Of a stretch of 64,000 nt of DNA, positions 33,481 through 44,631 are shown in pieces. Each line of letters opens with the position of its first letter. The stretch's first letter is position 1. The stretch covers positions 646,202,660 through 646,266,659 of the forward strand of contig NC_057863.1 in NCBI RefSeq assembly GCF_019393635.1, read 5' to 3'. The notes beneath the pieces were generated by a model that was given only the letters and a program-made list of their open reading frames with translations, ran no database searches and was not told the origin of the DNA. The translations under genes and the position numbers were made by a program. The stretch is from Dromiciops gliroides (Eukaryota; Chordata; Mammalia; Microbiotheria; Microbiotheriidae).

Positions 33481-34801
33481 CATCTCTTTTCTCCAGGCCA
33501 CCTGACTGTTAGGAACACTTCCTGCTTCAGGATAGTTCTCCAAATTTTATCACCCCAAGTCATGAGGATGTCTTTTCAGGAAGGTCGAATGTCACAAGAA
33601 TCCCAAGACAGAATGATTCATGGGAAATATTGTTTCATATATCTTTGGGGCTCTATCTTCATATTCTTTATCTCTATGGCCCACAGATACATAAACTGAC
33701 TGGTGAAAACAGCTATAGACTAGAGCAGATATCTCTGTTTTATATGTATACACACATTTATTCAACATCAGAAGACTCATATTGGAGAGAAGCCTTATAA
33801 GTGTAATCAACATGGGAAAACATTCCTTTAGAGCTCAGATCTTATTTGACATCAGGTGATGTGACACACACACACACATATATGTAATGAGGAGGCTAAT
33901 AAAGACCTATCCCACGATTGGTGTAGGGGAATTGCTTTGTACATAAAACCACATAAGTATTGATTTACTTTTTTATTCTGGGAAAGACACAAGCCTGCAA
34001 ATCTCACTCAGTTCTGTACATACAAAATAGACATAAAAGGCCTATAATACCTCCACCACAGGGTGGTTGTGATCAAATAATGAGGAAAAAAGGGAAAACC
34101 TTAAAGACCCATAAACCTCTCTCATATATGTATTATGATGAATTCGAATCAATGGGTTAAACCTGCAAAGAAGCATAGCAAGAGATTCTGGTCTACAAAA
34201 TGTAATTTTACATATTAAGTCAAGAGATAGCAAGCAAGTGATTTGACAAGGTAGAAAATAATCGTTTGGGGATTTCAAACCAGGCCTTCTGATTCAAAGT
34301 CCAAGCGACTTTCTCTTATGGAATGCTGCTTTCTCATAATGTTGTTAGACTCTTAGTCTTGAGGTAATGAAGACCTGGGTGCTGATGCCAGACACTTTTC
34401 CTTGATCCTTACTCTTCTCCAATATTTCCTCTTCTCATCTTTTCTGCTTTAACTATTTTCTTACCTCTTATGAATCAAAGGCCAAGGTAGTTGTCTTATT
34501 CTAATCTACTGCTCTGAATATGTTGTATCTCAGTCTCCTTCAGTGGTTTATCCTCATCTTCTATCCTCAGTTTATGCATAGAGAATCCCCATCTCAAGTC
34601 TTTATTCATTTCCTTACTACTTCTCCATGTTTTTGACCATTTTCTCCACAGACATCAGGACAGATATGAGATTGCTCAACATTGTGTGCTTCCTTTCTGT
34701 AAGCAACATCTACAGCTGTTTGCATCAACACATTCCCCAGTTTCCTTTCTCCACACTCAGAGAAATGGGGACATTCACATTTTATATTAATTTTTTTTCA
34801 G
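33481..34801. other. Putative intron with one fossil zinc finger
   Basis: Mostly unassigned. 33760-33862 reads [20 protein letters not shown], then a stop, SSDLI, a stop and HQVM, so it is one decayed C2H2 finger. The sequence before 34802 ends in a pyrimidine tract and a CAG acceptor. Confidence 0.6.
33760..33862 (+). pseudogene. Isolated decayed C2H2 finger
   Basis: The linker and first half of a finger are recognisable ([15 protein letters not shown]). The second Cys is changed to His and two in-frame stops are present. Confidence 0.8.
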
Positions 34802-36462
34802 ATATGGAGTTGAGGAATGAGACCACAAAAGCAACTCCAAAAGAAAACATTACAGGAGAAGAATCATCCCATGGGGTAAAAGTAGAAAGACTCATATGGG
34901 CTGATCTTTGCTATTCTACTTTTAGGGAAATTGGGAAAAGTGAGAGTCAGAAAAAAAGGCAGCAGGTAAAGTTGGGAAGTAATGTGAGAAAAATGACTAA
35001 ACACCAGCAGATTCATACTGGAGACAATTGTTGTAAATATAATGAATGTGGTAAAGCCTTCAGTCAACACTCAAACCTTACAGAACGTAAGAAGATCCCC
35101 ACTGGAGAGAAGCCTTTTAAATGTAATGAATGTGAGAGAGCATTCACTTGCATCTCAAGACTTAATCGACATCAGAAGATTCATACTGGAGAGAAGCCTT
35201 ATAAATGTAATGAATGTGGGAAAACCTTCATTCAGAGCTCAAATCTTATTCGACATCAGATGGTTCATACGGGAGAGAAGCTTTTTAAATGTAGTAAGTG
35301 TGGGAAAGCATTCACTCGCAATTCAAGACTTATACGACACCAGAAGATTCATATCGAAGAGAAACCTTATGTATGTGATGAATGTGGGAAAGCCTTTATT
35401 CAGAGCTCAAATCTTACTCGACATCAGAAGATTCATACTGGAGAGAAGCCTTTTAAATGTAATGAATGTGGGAAAGTATTCACTCGCAAGTCCAGACTTA
35501 TTAGACATCAGAAGATTCATACCGGTGAAAAGCCTTATAAATGTAATGAATGCGGGAAAACCTTCATTCAGAGCTCAAATCTTATTCGCCATCAGGTGAT
35601 TCATACTGGAGAGAAGCCTTATACATGTAATGAATGTGGGAAAGCCTTCATTCAGAGCTCAAAGCTTGTTAGGCATAAGATGGTTCATACTAGAGAAAAA
35701 CATTATAAGTGGAATAAATGTGGGAAAGCCTTCAGTCAGAGCTCAAACCGTGTTATGCATCAGATGATTCATATTGGAGAGACACCTTATAAATGTAGTG
35801 AATTTGGGAAAGCTTCCAATCAATGCTCAAACCTTACAGAACATAAGAAGATCCCTACTGGAGAGAAACTTTTTAAATGTAATGAATGTGAGAGAGCATT
35901 CACTTGTATCTCAAGACTTAATCGACATCAGAAGATTCATACTGGAGAGAAGCCTTATAAATGTAATGAATGTGAGAAAACTTTCAATCAGAGTTCAAAT
36001 CTTATTCGACACCAGATGATACATACTGGAGAGAAGCTTTATAAATGTAATGAATGTGGGAAAGCCTTCACTCGTAAGTCAAGACTTATTCGACATCAGA
36101 AGAATCACACTGGAGAGAAACCTTACAAATGTGATGAATGTGGGAAAACTTTCATTCAGAGTTCAAATCTTATTCGACATCAAATGATTCATATTGGAGA
36201 AAAGCCTTATAAATGTAATGAATGTGGCAAAGCTTTCATTCGAAAATCTCACATGATCCTACACCAGAGGACACATATTAGAGAGAAGCCTTATAAATGT
36301 AACGAATGTGGGAAAGCATTCATTCAAAGCTCAGACCTTGATAAGCACCAGAGAATTCATACTGGAGAGACACCTTATAAATGTAATGAATGTGGAAAAC
36401 CTTTCTTTACAAACTCATCCCTGGTTCGGCACCAACGGATTCATAATGGAGAGAAGTCTTAG
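34802..36462 (+). CDS. C2H2 zinc-finger protein, terminal exon (17 finger units)
   Basis: This is the terminal exon of a predicted nuclear DNA-binding protein of the C2H2 zinc-finger family. It starts after a T-rich tract and CAG at 34799-34801 in phase 1. The frame is open upstream to 34627, but that part looks intronic. A ~75-residue charged leader (MELRNETTKATPKENITGEE onward) precedes 17 finger units joined by TGEKP-type linkers, and the stop is at 36460-36462. Fourteen units keep both Cys and both His. Unit 1 lacks the spacing and the histidines, unit 9 has Trp for the first Cys, and unit 10 has Phe for the second Cys and lacks the last His. Units 1-4 and 10-13 are near copies. Helices alternate between QSSNLIR and RxSRLIR or CISRLNR. 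No KRAB, SCAN or BTB domain lies in this exon. The family usually represses transcription, often of retroelements, through a KRAB domain that is not seen here. The gene may be functional, but the symbol cannot be assigned. Confidence 0.9.
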
Positions 36463-36610
36463 AAATGCAATCAATGTGGCAAAGCATCCTGTAACTCTTC
36501 ACATGTTATTTGAAAACATTCCTTCAGAAAAGAATAAATGTGGGAAAACATTCCTTCAGAGTTAAAGTCTTATTCTATGGCAGAGGATTCAGACTAGAGA
36601 ATAGAGTTAT
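36463..36610 (+). pseudogene. Decayed fingers after the stop codon
   Basis: Directly after the stop the same frame continues KCNQCGKASCNSSHVI, a stop and more finger-like sequence. A second remnant reads NKCGKTFLQS then a stop. The ancestral array was longer and has been cut back by a nonsense mutation. Confidence 0.8.
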
Positions 36611-36834
36611 CAAATTCCCAACAGAAATTAATTTGGGGGGTTTCATAATGAAAAATCTGAATACTTGGGAATTCATAGAATCATAAGTTATTTGGTATTT
36701 TCCAGAACATTTCATGTTTAAGTGAGTGGTCATAATAGTAAAGTGGATCATTTTTCTTTGATATGGTTATACGAAAAGTTTCAGGGTTTTTCTGTACAAA
36801 ACTGATATAAAATTGTGTGGATTATTACTATTAT

Positions 36835-37207
36835 GGTTAATTAATTAATTTATTTAGAATTTTCCCCCAAGTTACATGTAAAAAAAAAACCCAAATTTTT
36901 TCACATTGAACTTTTTTTTAAAAACTTTGTATTTCAAATTCTCTTCCTCCCTCCGTCCTCACCCCTACCTAAGAAATCAAACAATTCAATCTAAGTCATA
37001 CATGTGCAGTCATGCAAAACATCTTCACATTAGGTTGTGAAAGAAAACAGACAAAATAACTTTAGAAAGAGGAACTAACAAATAAAATTATACTTCAATC
37101 TGTATTCAGATACCATCAGTTCTTTCTCTGTTGATGGTTTGCATTTTTCATATGTCCTTCTGATAGCATCCTGCTCATCATTTCTTTCACAATTACTATT
37201 GCTAACT
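36835..37207 (-). mobile_element. 5'-truncated L1
   Basis: Perfect 16-bp duplication ggattattactattat (36819-36834 and 37208-37223) around a minus-strand L1 tail. Confidence 0.93.
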
Positions 37208-37223
37208 GGATTATTACTATTAT

Positions 37224-37751
37224 AAACCAATATATTGGGATCTTGATTTAAAATATCTGGCAATGAGTTGACTGGTTTCATTTATCTTTCTCGAAATACA
37301 TTGAACATTCTTCATTCTCTTCATTCATTATTATGAATTTTAAAACTGCTTAATAAATAAGAAAGATTGTTTGGTATTTATAAAAGATCTGTAGCTTCTA
37401 GCAAATATTAAAACCCTAAATAATGTAAGTGAGCATTATTGGGTAGCGTTTGGATAAGATAATGTAACATTCAGACCTCCTAGCAAGAAACATTTCCCAG
37501 ATATGTGTCATGTGTCAAAATTGTCATTTTAAGGACTTGCTTTCACTTCCAAAGCTAATTTCTTGGAATGCCACTCACAGGATTTGTATAAAATATAATA
37601 TATATAAAAATGTTTTAATTTTAATTTTATTTTCAAGAGTGACTCACTATTATTAGCAGACAGGGCCATGAATGCATTCTAACATGGCAAGTGTTACAAA
37701 GAAGGCTGATTTATTAGATCATGATCACTTCTCCCCTGCCTATGTGTTTCT
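37224..37751. other. Unassigned AT-rich stretch
   Basis: No gene or repeat is recognised. Confidence 0.4.
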
Positions 37752-37909
37752 TTTTTCTTTCTTTTTTTAGTGAAGCAATTGGGGTTAAGTGACTTGCCCA
37801 GGATCACACAGCTAGTAAGTGTCAAGTGTCTGAGGCTGATTTCAGGCTGAAATCAGTTCCTTCCGAATCCAAGGCCAGTGCTCTATCCACTCTACCACCT
37901 AGCTGCCCC
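37752..37909 (-). mobile_element. tRNA-like SINE
   Basis: Minus strand, with a small rearrangement (gctgatttcaggctgaaatc) in place of the usual gctggatttgaactc. Confidence 0.92.
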
Positions 37910-38045
37910 CAAACATACTATATTTGGGAAAAATATTTCAGTCTCAGTTCAAAACTGTAATGATTCATATGGTAGGGATGTTTTATAAATAAAATTCATG
38001 TGGGAAAGTATCTCGTCAAGACTTAGTTCTTATAAAGCATTGGAA
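37910..38045 (+). pseudogene. Decayed zinc fingers, left of hAT fossil
   Basis: Finger fragments are readable in shifting frames (GKIFQSQFKTVMIH; NSCGKVS; LVLIKH) up to the point where hAT sequence starts. The missing continuation of the finger is on the far side at 39186. Confidence 0.6.
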
Positions 38046-39185
38046 AATAAAGTTTTATTGGAATACAGCCACTTCATTCATTGGTGTATTGCCTATAGCT
38101 GCATTTGGTCTACAATGGCAGAATTGAGAAGAGTTGTGACAGACTGTATTTGGCATTCTCATCACTTCCCATTGCTGCTCAGTGCACCAGAAATCTCAGC
38201 GACAGTTATAACTTGACAGTGTTTTGAGTACCATGGCTATTACTGTATTGTAACACTTTTTTATTGCCAGTGCATACCCATCATGTCAAATCAAGAAAAG
38301 AAGAAAAAAGTTTTATTATAAATTTTCGAGCTTGGGACCAAGACTGAAATTTTTTGTACAAAAAGAACCTTCTTCAACCACTATTATAAAACACTGAATG
38401 GCTTTGGGAAATAGCTTTTACTACAGACTTTTTAATGTTTCTTAATGATTTCAATCTAAAATTACAAGGCAAAACAGTGCTTACATGTGAAACATACTGT
38501 GACAATTTAATGTCAGTGTTTGAATCTTAAATTATGTCAAGCTGTTTTTTATATTTTCCATTCCATCAAAAGTTAATATAAGATGCAAGATCTCCATTCC
38601 AACACAGATATGTTTTCTGAGCTCAAACTACAGTTCTAGCAGTATTTTTCAGATCTTGATGCAAATGAAAAAAAAATCCCTTATTTCAAAATCTATTTAA
38701 CTGGACAATTGAGCTTCTACCTGCCCTTCAACTACAAGTGATTAATTGGAAAGAAATGACATGCTGAAAGGCAAATATCTAATAGAATTCTAGAAAGGCC
38801 TTCCAAGCAACATGTGTGTTCTATTAAAATCATGTGCTCATGAATTAATATCAGTATTTGGCAGTACCTCTCTGTGTGAAAGAATGTTTTAAAAGATGAA
38901 ATTCATAAAGTCTCATGATAGATCCACATTAACAATTAAACATATGAAATTGATTTTGATGATAGGGAATACTAACTTGGAACCCCTATTAAGCAAAATG
39001 TTAGCAGACCTAAAAAAAATGTACCTGTTATTACATTTTGAATTTCATCAATAAAAATTTGTGGAAACTTTTTTTCTCTCTTATTATATAAATACCCACG
39101 TAACCATCTTTGATGTTGTCTTTTGGTGCACAAAGTCTAAAATATCTACTGGCCCTTGACAAAGAATGTTTGCCAAACCCTGCTA
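38046..39185 (+). mobile_element. Fossil hAT-superfamily DNA transposon
   Basis: The broken plus-strand reading includes FGSTSLCERMF and IKSHDRSTLTIKHMKL. This resembles the C-terminal dimerisation region of hAT transposases of the Zaphod/ZBED type. The right end reads tttgccaaaccctg, like the 'ggcaaac' termini of that group. Many stops are present and the left terminus is not evident. Subfamily naming is from memory and uncertain. Confidence 0.7.
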
Positions 39186-39310
39186 TAGGGAATTCATAGA
39201 AGTATAAAAAATGTCAATAAGCTTCCTCATTCAATTCAAAATTCAATTCAATTCAATTCAAATCTTACTCAAACTCAGAAAATTAATAGTGAGAAGACCG
39301 AGTCATGTTT
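39186..39310 (+). pseudogene. Decayed zinc finger, right of hAT fossil
   Basis: Reads IHRSIKNVNKLPH, then an ATTCA repeat expansion, then SNLTQTQKINSEK. This matches the [11 protein letters not shown]...SNLxxHQKIHTGEK layout. Confidence 0.65.
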
Positions 39311-39324
39311 AATTTAGTTGAGAT

Positions 39325-39515
39325 CATGGGATCCTACAACTGAAAGAGACCTTAGTGATGTTTATAGATAAGAAACTTCATGTTATATTTAAGAAAATAG
39401 GATGAGTGATATTAACTTTCCCAGGTCATAGCTAGTAAGTATGTGAGGCAGGTTTTGAACTCAGGTCTTACTGATTCCAACCCCAGTGTACTATCCACTG
39501 TGCTAACTAGCTGTT
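39325..39515 (-). mobile_element. MIR-type CORE-SINE
   Basis: 'cataagctagtaagta'-like core with 'gttttgaactcaggtcttac' and 'actatccactgtgctaacta'. Confidence 0.8.
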
Positions 39516-39561
39516 CAGGCATTTATTTTTGCATTAAATGTGTTTCCTGTAACTGACTTTT

Positions 39562-39700
39562 TTTTTTGAGGCAATTGGGGTTAAGTGACTTGCCCAGGGT
39601 CACACAGCTAGTAAGTGTTAAGTGCCTGAGGCCGGATTTGAACTCAGGTCCTCCTGATCAGGGCTGGTGCTCTATCCACTGCGCCATCTAGCTGCCCCAG
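39562..39700 (-). mobile_element. tRNA-like SINE
   Basis: Flanked by gtaactgactttt / gcaactgactttt. Confidence 0.94.
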
Positions 39701-40816
39701 CAACTGACTTTTAAAAATAGTTTTGGAGCTATTTTGTAAGTATTCATTGAATGTTAGAATTCAATTATTCATATTTATTCATTTAATTTATAAATCTGAT
39801 TTGGCTTCTGATATTTTCTTTATTGTGGTGCTTGGAGAAAGTGAAATCAATCTTCCATGTAATCCAAAATTCTTTCATTTGATAAAAAATATTTTATCAT
39901 TTCATCTTTCTCATTGCTTGAAGACCCAAGACCCTCTTGTTTATCCTCACTCTGACTTTCCATTCTTCCACCGTCTTCCTAATGTACTAGCTCCTCAGTC
40001 ATTATATCATGTTGGAAAAGTTCTATTCTTTTCTTGAATCCCTTGTTCCATCTTGTTCTTGGCCAATCACACTCTGTGCTCCAATTAAACTAGTCTGGTT
40101 CTTCAATGAACTCAACGTTGCATCTCCATCCTGTTTATGTTTGATACTCCCTAAAACCTCCTTGTTTTGCACCTTATTTATTTCCTATGACCTAGTCCTC
40201 CACACCACTTGAGCTACATGCAGAGATGGTCCCATCTTTGATCCTGAATATTCCAACTTTATGTTTGTGAACTCTGAAATTCCTTTATCTGATCCCAGTC
40301 TGATGTCATTCCACCTCTCCATCTGCTTTGCAACCCCAAATATTTTTTTGGATGCTTACTGCCAATCCTCCACCCCTTAATTCTTTTGCAGGCCATCCCC
40401 CCTGCACTGGCCACACTTCCCAATTTCTCATCTTGACCCCTTGGTGAATCAGCTCAACTCAACACTGTCCTCTTCTCTCAGATCCTTTGCTTCTTTATCT
40501 TATTGCTGATGGAGCTCTGTTAAGCCTCATTCCTGAATTAGTCCAAACACCGGCTACCTTTATGCCTATTCTTATATTGCTGAATGAAACTGGAACAAAT
40601 CACAAAATCACTGACTGGGACCCCTTTTTGTATTACACAGTCTTAACTGGGCCAAAACTGCAGCAAAGTGATGGTTTTACACTTCCCTAATTGACTCACT
40701 ACCTCACTCACCTTTTCCAAACATTTTCTTCCTTCTTCAAATCTCCAATGGTTCTCTCTACCCCCCACTCTTCCAGCAAAGAATATTGCCTCACATTTCA
40801 TTTTTTAAAAATTGAG

Positions 40817-40956
40817 GGGCAGCTAGGTGGTGCAGTGGATAAAGCACCGGCCCTGGATTCAGGAGTACCTGAGTTCAAATCCAGCCTCAGACACTTGACA
40901 CTTACTAGCTGTGTGACCTTGGGCAAGTCACTTAACCCCCATAGCCTCTCAAAAAA
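40817..40956 (+). mobile_element. tRNA-like SINE
   Basis: aaaaattgag on both sides (40807-40816 and 40957-40966). Confidence 0.94.
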
Positions 40957-41127
40957 AAAAATTGAGACTACTCACCAAGAAACTTTCTCTTATTGCTCTT
41001 CTTCATTACACTTAACTCAGATGCCACTCTTTCCTCTTTCACCTGTTTCACACAAGGAATTCACCCTTCTCCTTGTGAAGGCTAACTCCTTTGATGCACA
41101 AGTGATCCCCATTCCATCCTATCTTCT

Positions 41128-41281
41128 TCTTTTTTTTTTTTTTTGGGCAGGGCAATGAGGGTTAAGTGACTTGCCCAAGGTTACATGGCTAGTATGGGTC
41201 AAGTGTCTGAGGCTGGATTTGAACTCAGGTCCTCCTGAATTCAGGACCAGTGCTTTACCCACTGCACTACCTAGCTGCCCC
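41128..41281 (-). mobile_element. tRNA-like SINE
   Basis: ttccatcctatcttct (41112-41127) and ttcatcctatcttct (41282-41296) flank it. Confidence 0.94.
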
Positions 41282-41494
41282 TTCATCCTATCTTCTACAG
41301 AAGATTGCCCCTTCTGTCATCGCTACTCTCCATAATCTTTGGGTGGGAAGGTGGGGTGGGGGGGAAGATAATCAATTTTTGTATTTGGCACTTTGTTTTC
41401 TATACTCAAAAGTTCTGAGTAAATGTTTTTGTATTACTTCTGACTTTGTGGCATTCAGGTTATTTGTCTTGTGATGTTCTTCTGGGAAACCTAT

Positions 41495-42035
41495 AATTTT
41501 TTCTATTTTAAATGCTTAAATTTTTTTCCAATTACATATAAAATTTTTCATCATTCATTTTTAAAAATTTCAAGTTCCAAATTCATCCCCTCTTTTTCTT
41601 CCCTCTCCCTTCCTTGATATAGATTATATAAGTGTAGTCATGTAAAAGATATTTCCATATTAGTCATGTGGTAGAAGAAAAGACACACCAAAAATAAACA
41701 AACAAAAAAAATAAAGTTTAAACAGTATGTTTCTATCTGCATTCAAAGTCCATCAGTTCTTACTCTGGATGTAGACAACATTTTTTTGTCATAAGTCTTT
41801 TGAAATTGTCTTAGATCATTGTATTGCTGAGAATAGCTAGGTCATTCACAGTTAATCATTGTAAATTATTGCTGTTAGTGTATACAATGTTCTCCTGGTT
41901 CTTCTCACTTCACTTTGCATAAGTTCATGAAGTCTTTCCAGGTTTTTTTTCTGAAACCATCCTGCTCAGTATACCATATAGCACAATAGTATTCCAATAG
42001 AATCATATACCACAACTTGTCTAGTATTCTCCAAG
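41495..42035 (-). mobile_element. L1 3' end
   Basis: L1 tail in reverse ('ccaattacatataaaatttt' to 'ccacaacttgtc'), adjoining a plus-strand L1. Confidence 0.8.
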
Positions 42036-42355
42036 TTAAACATAATTATCTTTTAGACACAATGGATAAAAACAACTTAAAATTACAGGTTTCATTCTGG
42101 AGAGCATGATATAGGTCAAAGGATATGAAGAGACAGTTTTCTGATGAAATCAAAGCTATTGCCATATGAAAAAATGCTCTAAATCACTATTGATTAGAGA
42201 GATGCAAATTAAAACAACTCTAAGGTACCACCTGACACCTATCAGATTGGCTAATATCACAAAAAAGGAAAATAATAAATGATGGAGAGGCTGGGGAGGA
42301 ATTGGAACACACTGATGCGTTGTTGGTGGAGCTGTGAGCTGATCCAACCATTCTG

Positions 42356-42507
42356 CCCCCCCCCTTTTTTTTTGCAGGGCAAAGGGGGTTAAGTGGCTTG
42401 CCCAGGGTCACATAGCTGGTAAGTGTCAAGTGTCTGAGGCCAGATTTGAACTCAGGTACCCCTGAATCCAGGGCCAGTGCTTTATCTACTGCGCCACCTA
42501 GCTGCCC
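42356..42507 (-). mobile_element. tRNA-like SINE
   Basis: Perfect 17-bp duplication ctgatccaaccattctg (42339-42355 and 42508-42524) within L1. Confidence 0.96.
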
Positions 42508-43227
42508 CTGATCCAACCATTCTGGAGAGCAGTTTAAAATTATGCCCAAAGGAGTATAAAGCTTTGCATATCCTTTGACCCAGCAATACCACTATTAGGT
42601 CTTTTTCCAAAAGAGATCATTAAAAAGGGAAAAATGACCCACATTTACAAAAATATTTATAGCTGCTCTTTATGTGGTGGCAAGGAATTGGAAATTGAGG
42701 GGTTACCCATCAATTGGGGGAATGGCTGAACAAGTTGTAATAGAATATTATTGTGTTGTAAGAAACAAAGAGCAGGTGGATTTCAGAGAAACCTGAAAGG
42801 ACTTGCATGAACTGATGGTGAGTGAGATGAGCAGAACCAGGAGAACATTGTACACGGTATCAGAAACATTGTTTGTTGATCAACTGTGATGGACTTGATT
42901 CTTCTCAGCAATACAATGGTCCAAGATAGTTCCGGGGGACTCATGATGGAAAATGCTCTCCAAATCCAGAAAAAAAAAGAACTGTTGAATCTGGATACAG
43001 ATCGAACCATACTCTTTCTATTGTTTTTGCAGTTGTTGTTTTTCTTTTTTGAGGTTTTTCCTTTTTGCTGATTCTTCTATCATTACATGACTAATGCAGA
43101 AATATGTTTAATGTGATTGTACATATATAACCTATATCAGATTACTTGCTGTCTTGGGGAGCAGGGAGGGATGGAGAAAAATTTGAAACTAGAAATCTTA
43201 TAAAAACAAATGTTGAAAATTCTCTCT

Positions 43228-43383
43228 AGGGACAGCTAAGTGGCACAGTGGATAAAGCACTGGCCTTGTATTCAGGAGGACCTGAGTTCAAATCTGGCCT
43301 CAGACACTTGACACTTACTAGCTGTGTGACCCTGGGCAAGTCACTTAACCCCAATTGCCTCACCAAAAAAGAAAAAAAAACAC
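43228..43383 (+). mobile_element. tRNA-like SINE
   Basis: Inserted in the L1 terminal region. Flanks aaaattctctct / aaaattatctct. Confidence 0.93.
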
Positions 43384-43439
43384 AAAAATTATCTCTAAAT
43401 GTAACTGGAAATAATAAAATATTTATATGGGAAAAAAAG

Positions 43440-43948
43440 AAAGCATGATAGAAGAGTACACAGGAAAGAGGGGGAGAGAGGGAGGAATGGAAGTAGGGAG
43501 AGAGAAACAGAAACAGTAAGGCAATGGCAGAGCCAGTGACATAGTCAAAGAAATCAACAGGGGGGGAAGGAAGGAGGGAAAAGGAAGAAGGGAGGGAAAA
43601 AAGGAGTGTGGGAAGGGAAAGGACATCAATACAATAGCTCCAGTGTGAGCATATGGGCCTCCAAGAGCCTAATGATCTACTCTAATGGTAGCAAGTCATA
43701 TACTATGGGTCTAGTGAATCCTACCTCCAGGAACCACTGATTTGGTTATCCCAATTTTCCTCCCTTAAGGATTCCCAAGCCAAGTTGAATTGGGCCTGGA
43801 ACTGCCTCAAGGGTGAGCCATTCTAGCTAGAATTGTCCCTCCTTAGTTCCATTTTGGCAACTCTGATATAATTTGTACTTTTCATACTTTCTTTAAGCAT
43901 CTCAAACTTACCATGTTCATTATGTTCCTCCCTAAAGATTATCTTTCA
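43440..43948. other. Purine-rich and unassigned stretch
   Basis: 43440-43625 is GGGA/GAAA-rich low complexity. The remainder is unassigned. Confidence 0.5.
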
Positions 43949-44235
43949 GGGGCAGCTAGATGGTGCAGTGGATAGAGCACCAGCCCTGGAGTCAGGAGGA
44001 CCTGAGTTCAAATCTGACCTCAGACACTTAATACTTACTAACTGTGCAACCTTGGGCAAGTCACTTAACCCCAATTGCCTCACCAAAAAAAAAAAAAAGA
44101 CATGATAGAGAGAGAAGAGAGGAGGTAGAAAAAAAGAGAGGCAGAGGAGAGAGATAGGGAGGGAGAAAGAGAAAGAGAGGGAGAGGAGAGAAAGAGGTGG
44201 GAGGGAAGGGGGAGAGAGAGAGGGAATACACACAC
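43949..44235 (+). mobile_element. tRNA-like SINE with long GA-rich tail
   Basis: The body ends about 44085. The A-run passes into about 125 bp of GAGA/GGGA repeats. Confidence 0.9.
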
Positions 44236-44236
44236 A

Positions 44237-44405
44237 CAGAGTTATTCATCCCTCATTCTCAAAGAAGACCAGTGCCATCAAATGCATCAAATGCCTGCAA
44301 ATGAATTGGATTTGAGGCAGGACTTACAAAGTGATCAGCCTCACTCTCTCTTCCAGAGTCATCTGAATCCAATGGAAACACATAAGTCAGGATGACTGAC
44401 AATGG
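44237..44405 (-). mobile_element. Older SINE 3' region
   Basis: The reversed match to the unit at 18030-18182 includes 'ccctcattctcaaagaagac' and 'ctctctcttccagagtcatc'. Confidence 0.65.
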
Positions 44406-44631
44406 CTTAGATGCAGTGGGAGACACTGGCTTTTTTAAACTAAGGTATTTCCCAAGTCTCAGTTTGTCTGTGTCAATGCCCTTTTAGTACTTAAAGACTA
44501 GGTAAGAATTGAGGTTACAGATGGTTTACTTTGCCTTCATAAAAGAATCAATCTGGTTGTAATGTATAACCTATATCAAATTGCTTATTGGACAGAGAGA
44601 GAAGAGGAGGAGAAGGGCTATATATTTGTTG

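Larger units (their letters stand above)
39920..41340 (+). mobile_element. Degenerate L2 with two SINEs
   Basis: Plus-strand L2 ORF2 remnants. 'ccttggtgaatcagctcaac' at 40440 parallels 'ccttggtgaaccaattcaac' at 55430 in another L2 copy. Interrupted at 40817 and 41128. Confidence 0.7.
42050..43435 (+). mobile_element. L1 3' end, about 1.1 kb excluding SINEs
   Basis: The longest L1 tail here, from 'gatgcaaattaaaacaactc' through 'tggcaaggaattggaaattg' to poly-A. SINEs are inserted at 42356 and 43228. Confidence 0.88.

Noticed and set aside
35042-36565. Long alternative-frame proteins rich in '[12 protein letters not shown]'
   Set aside because: Shadow frames of the zinc-finger repeat (84-bp periodicity keeps them open). 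The C2H2 frame has the family signature.
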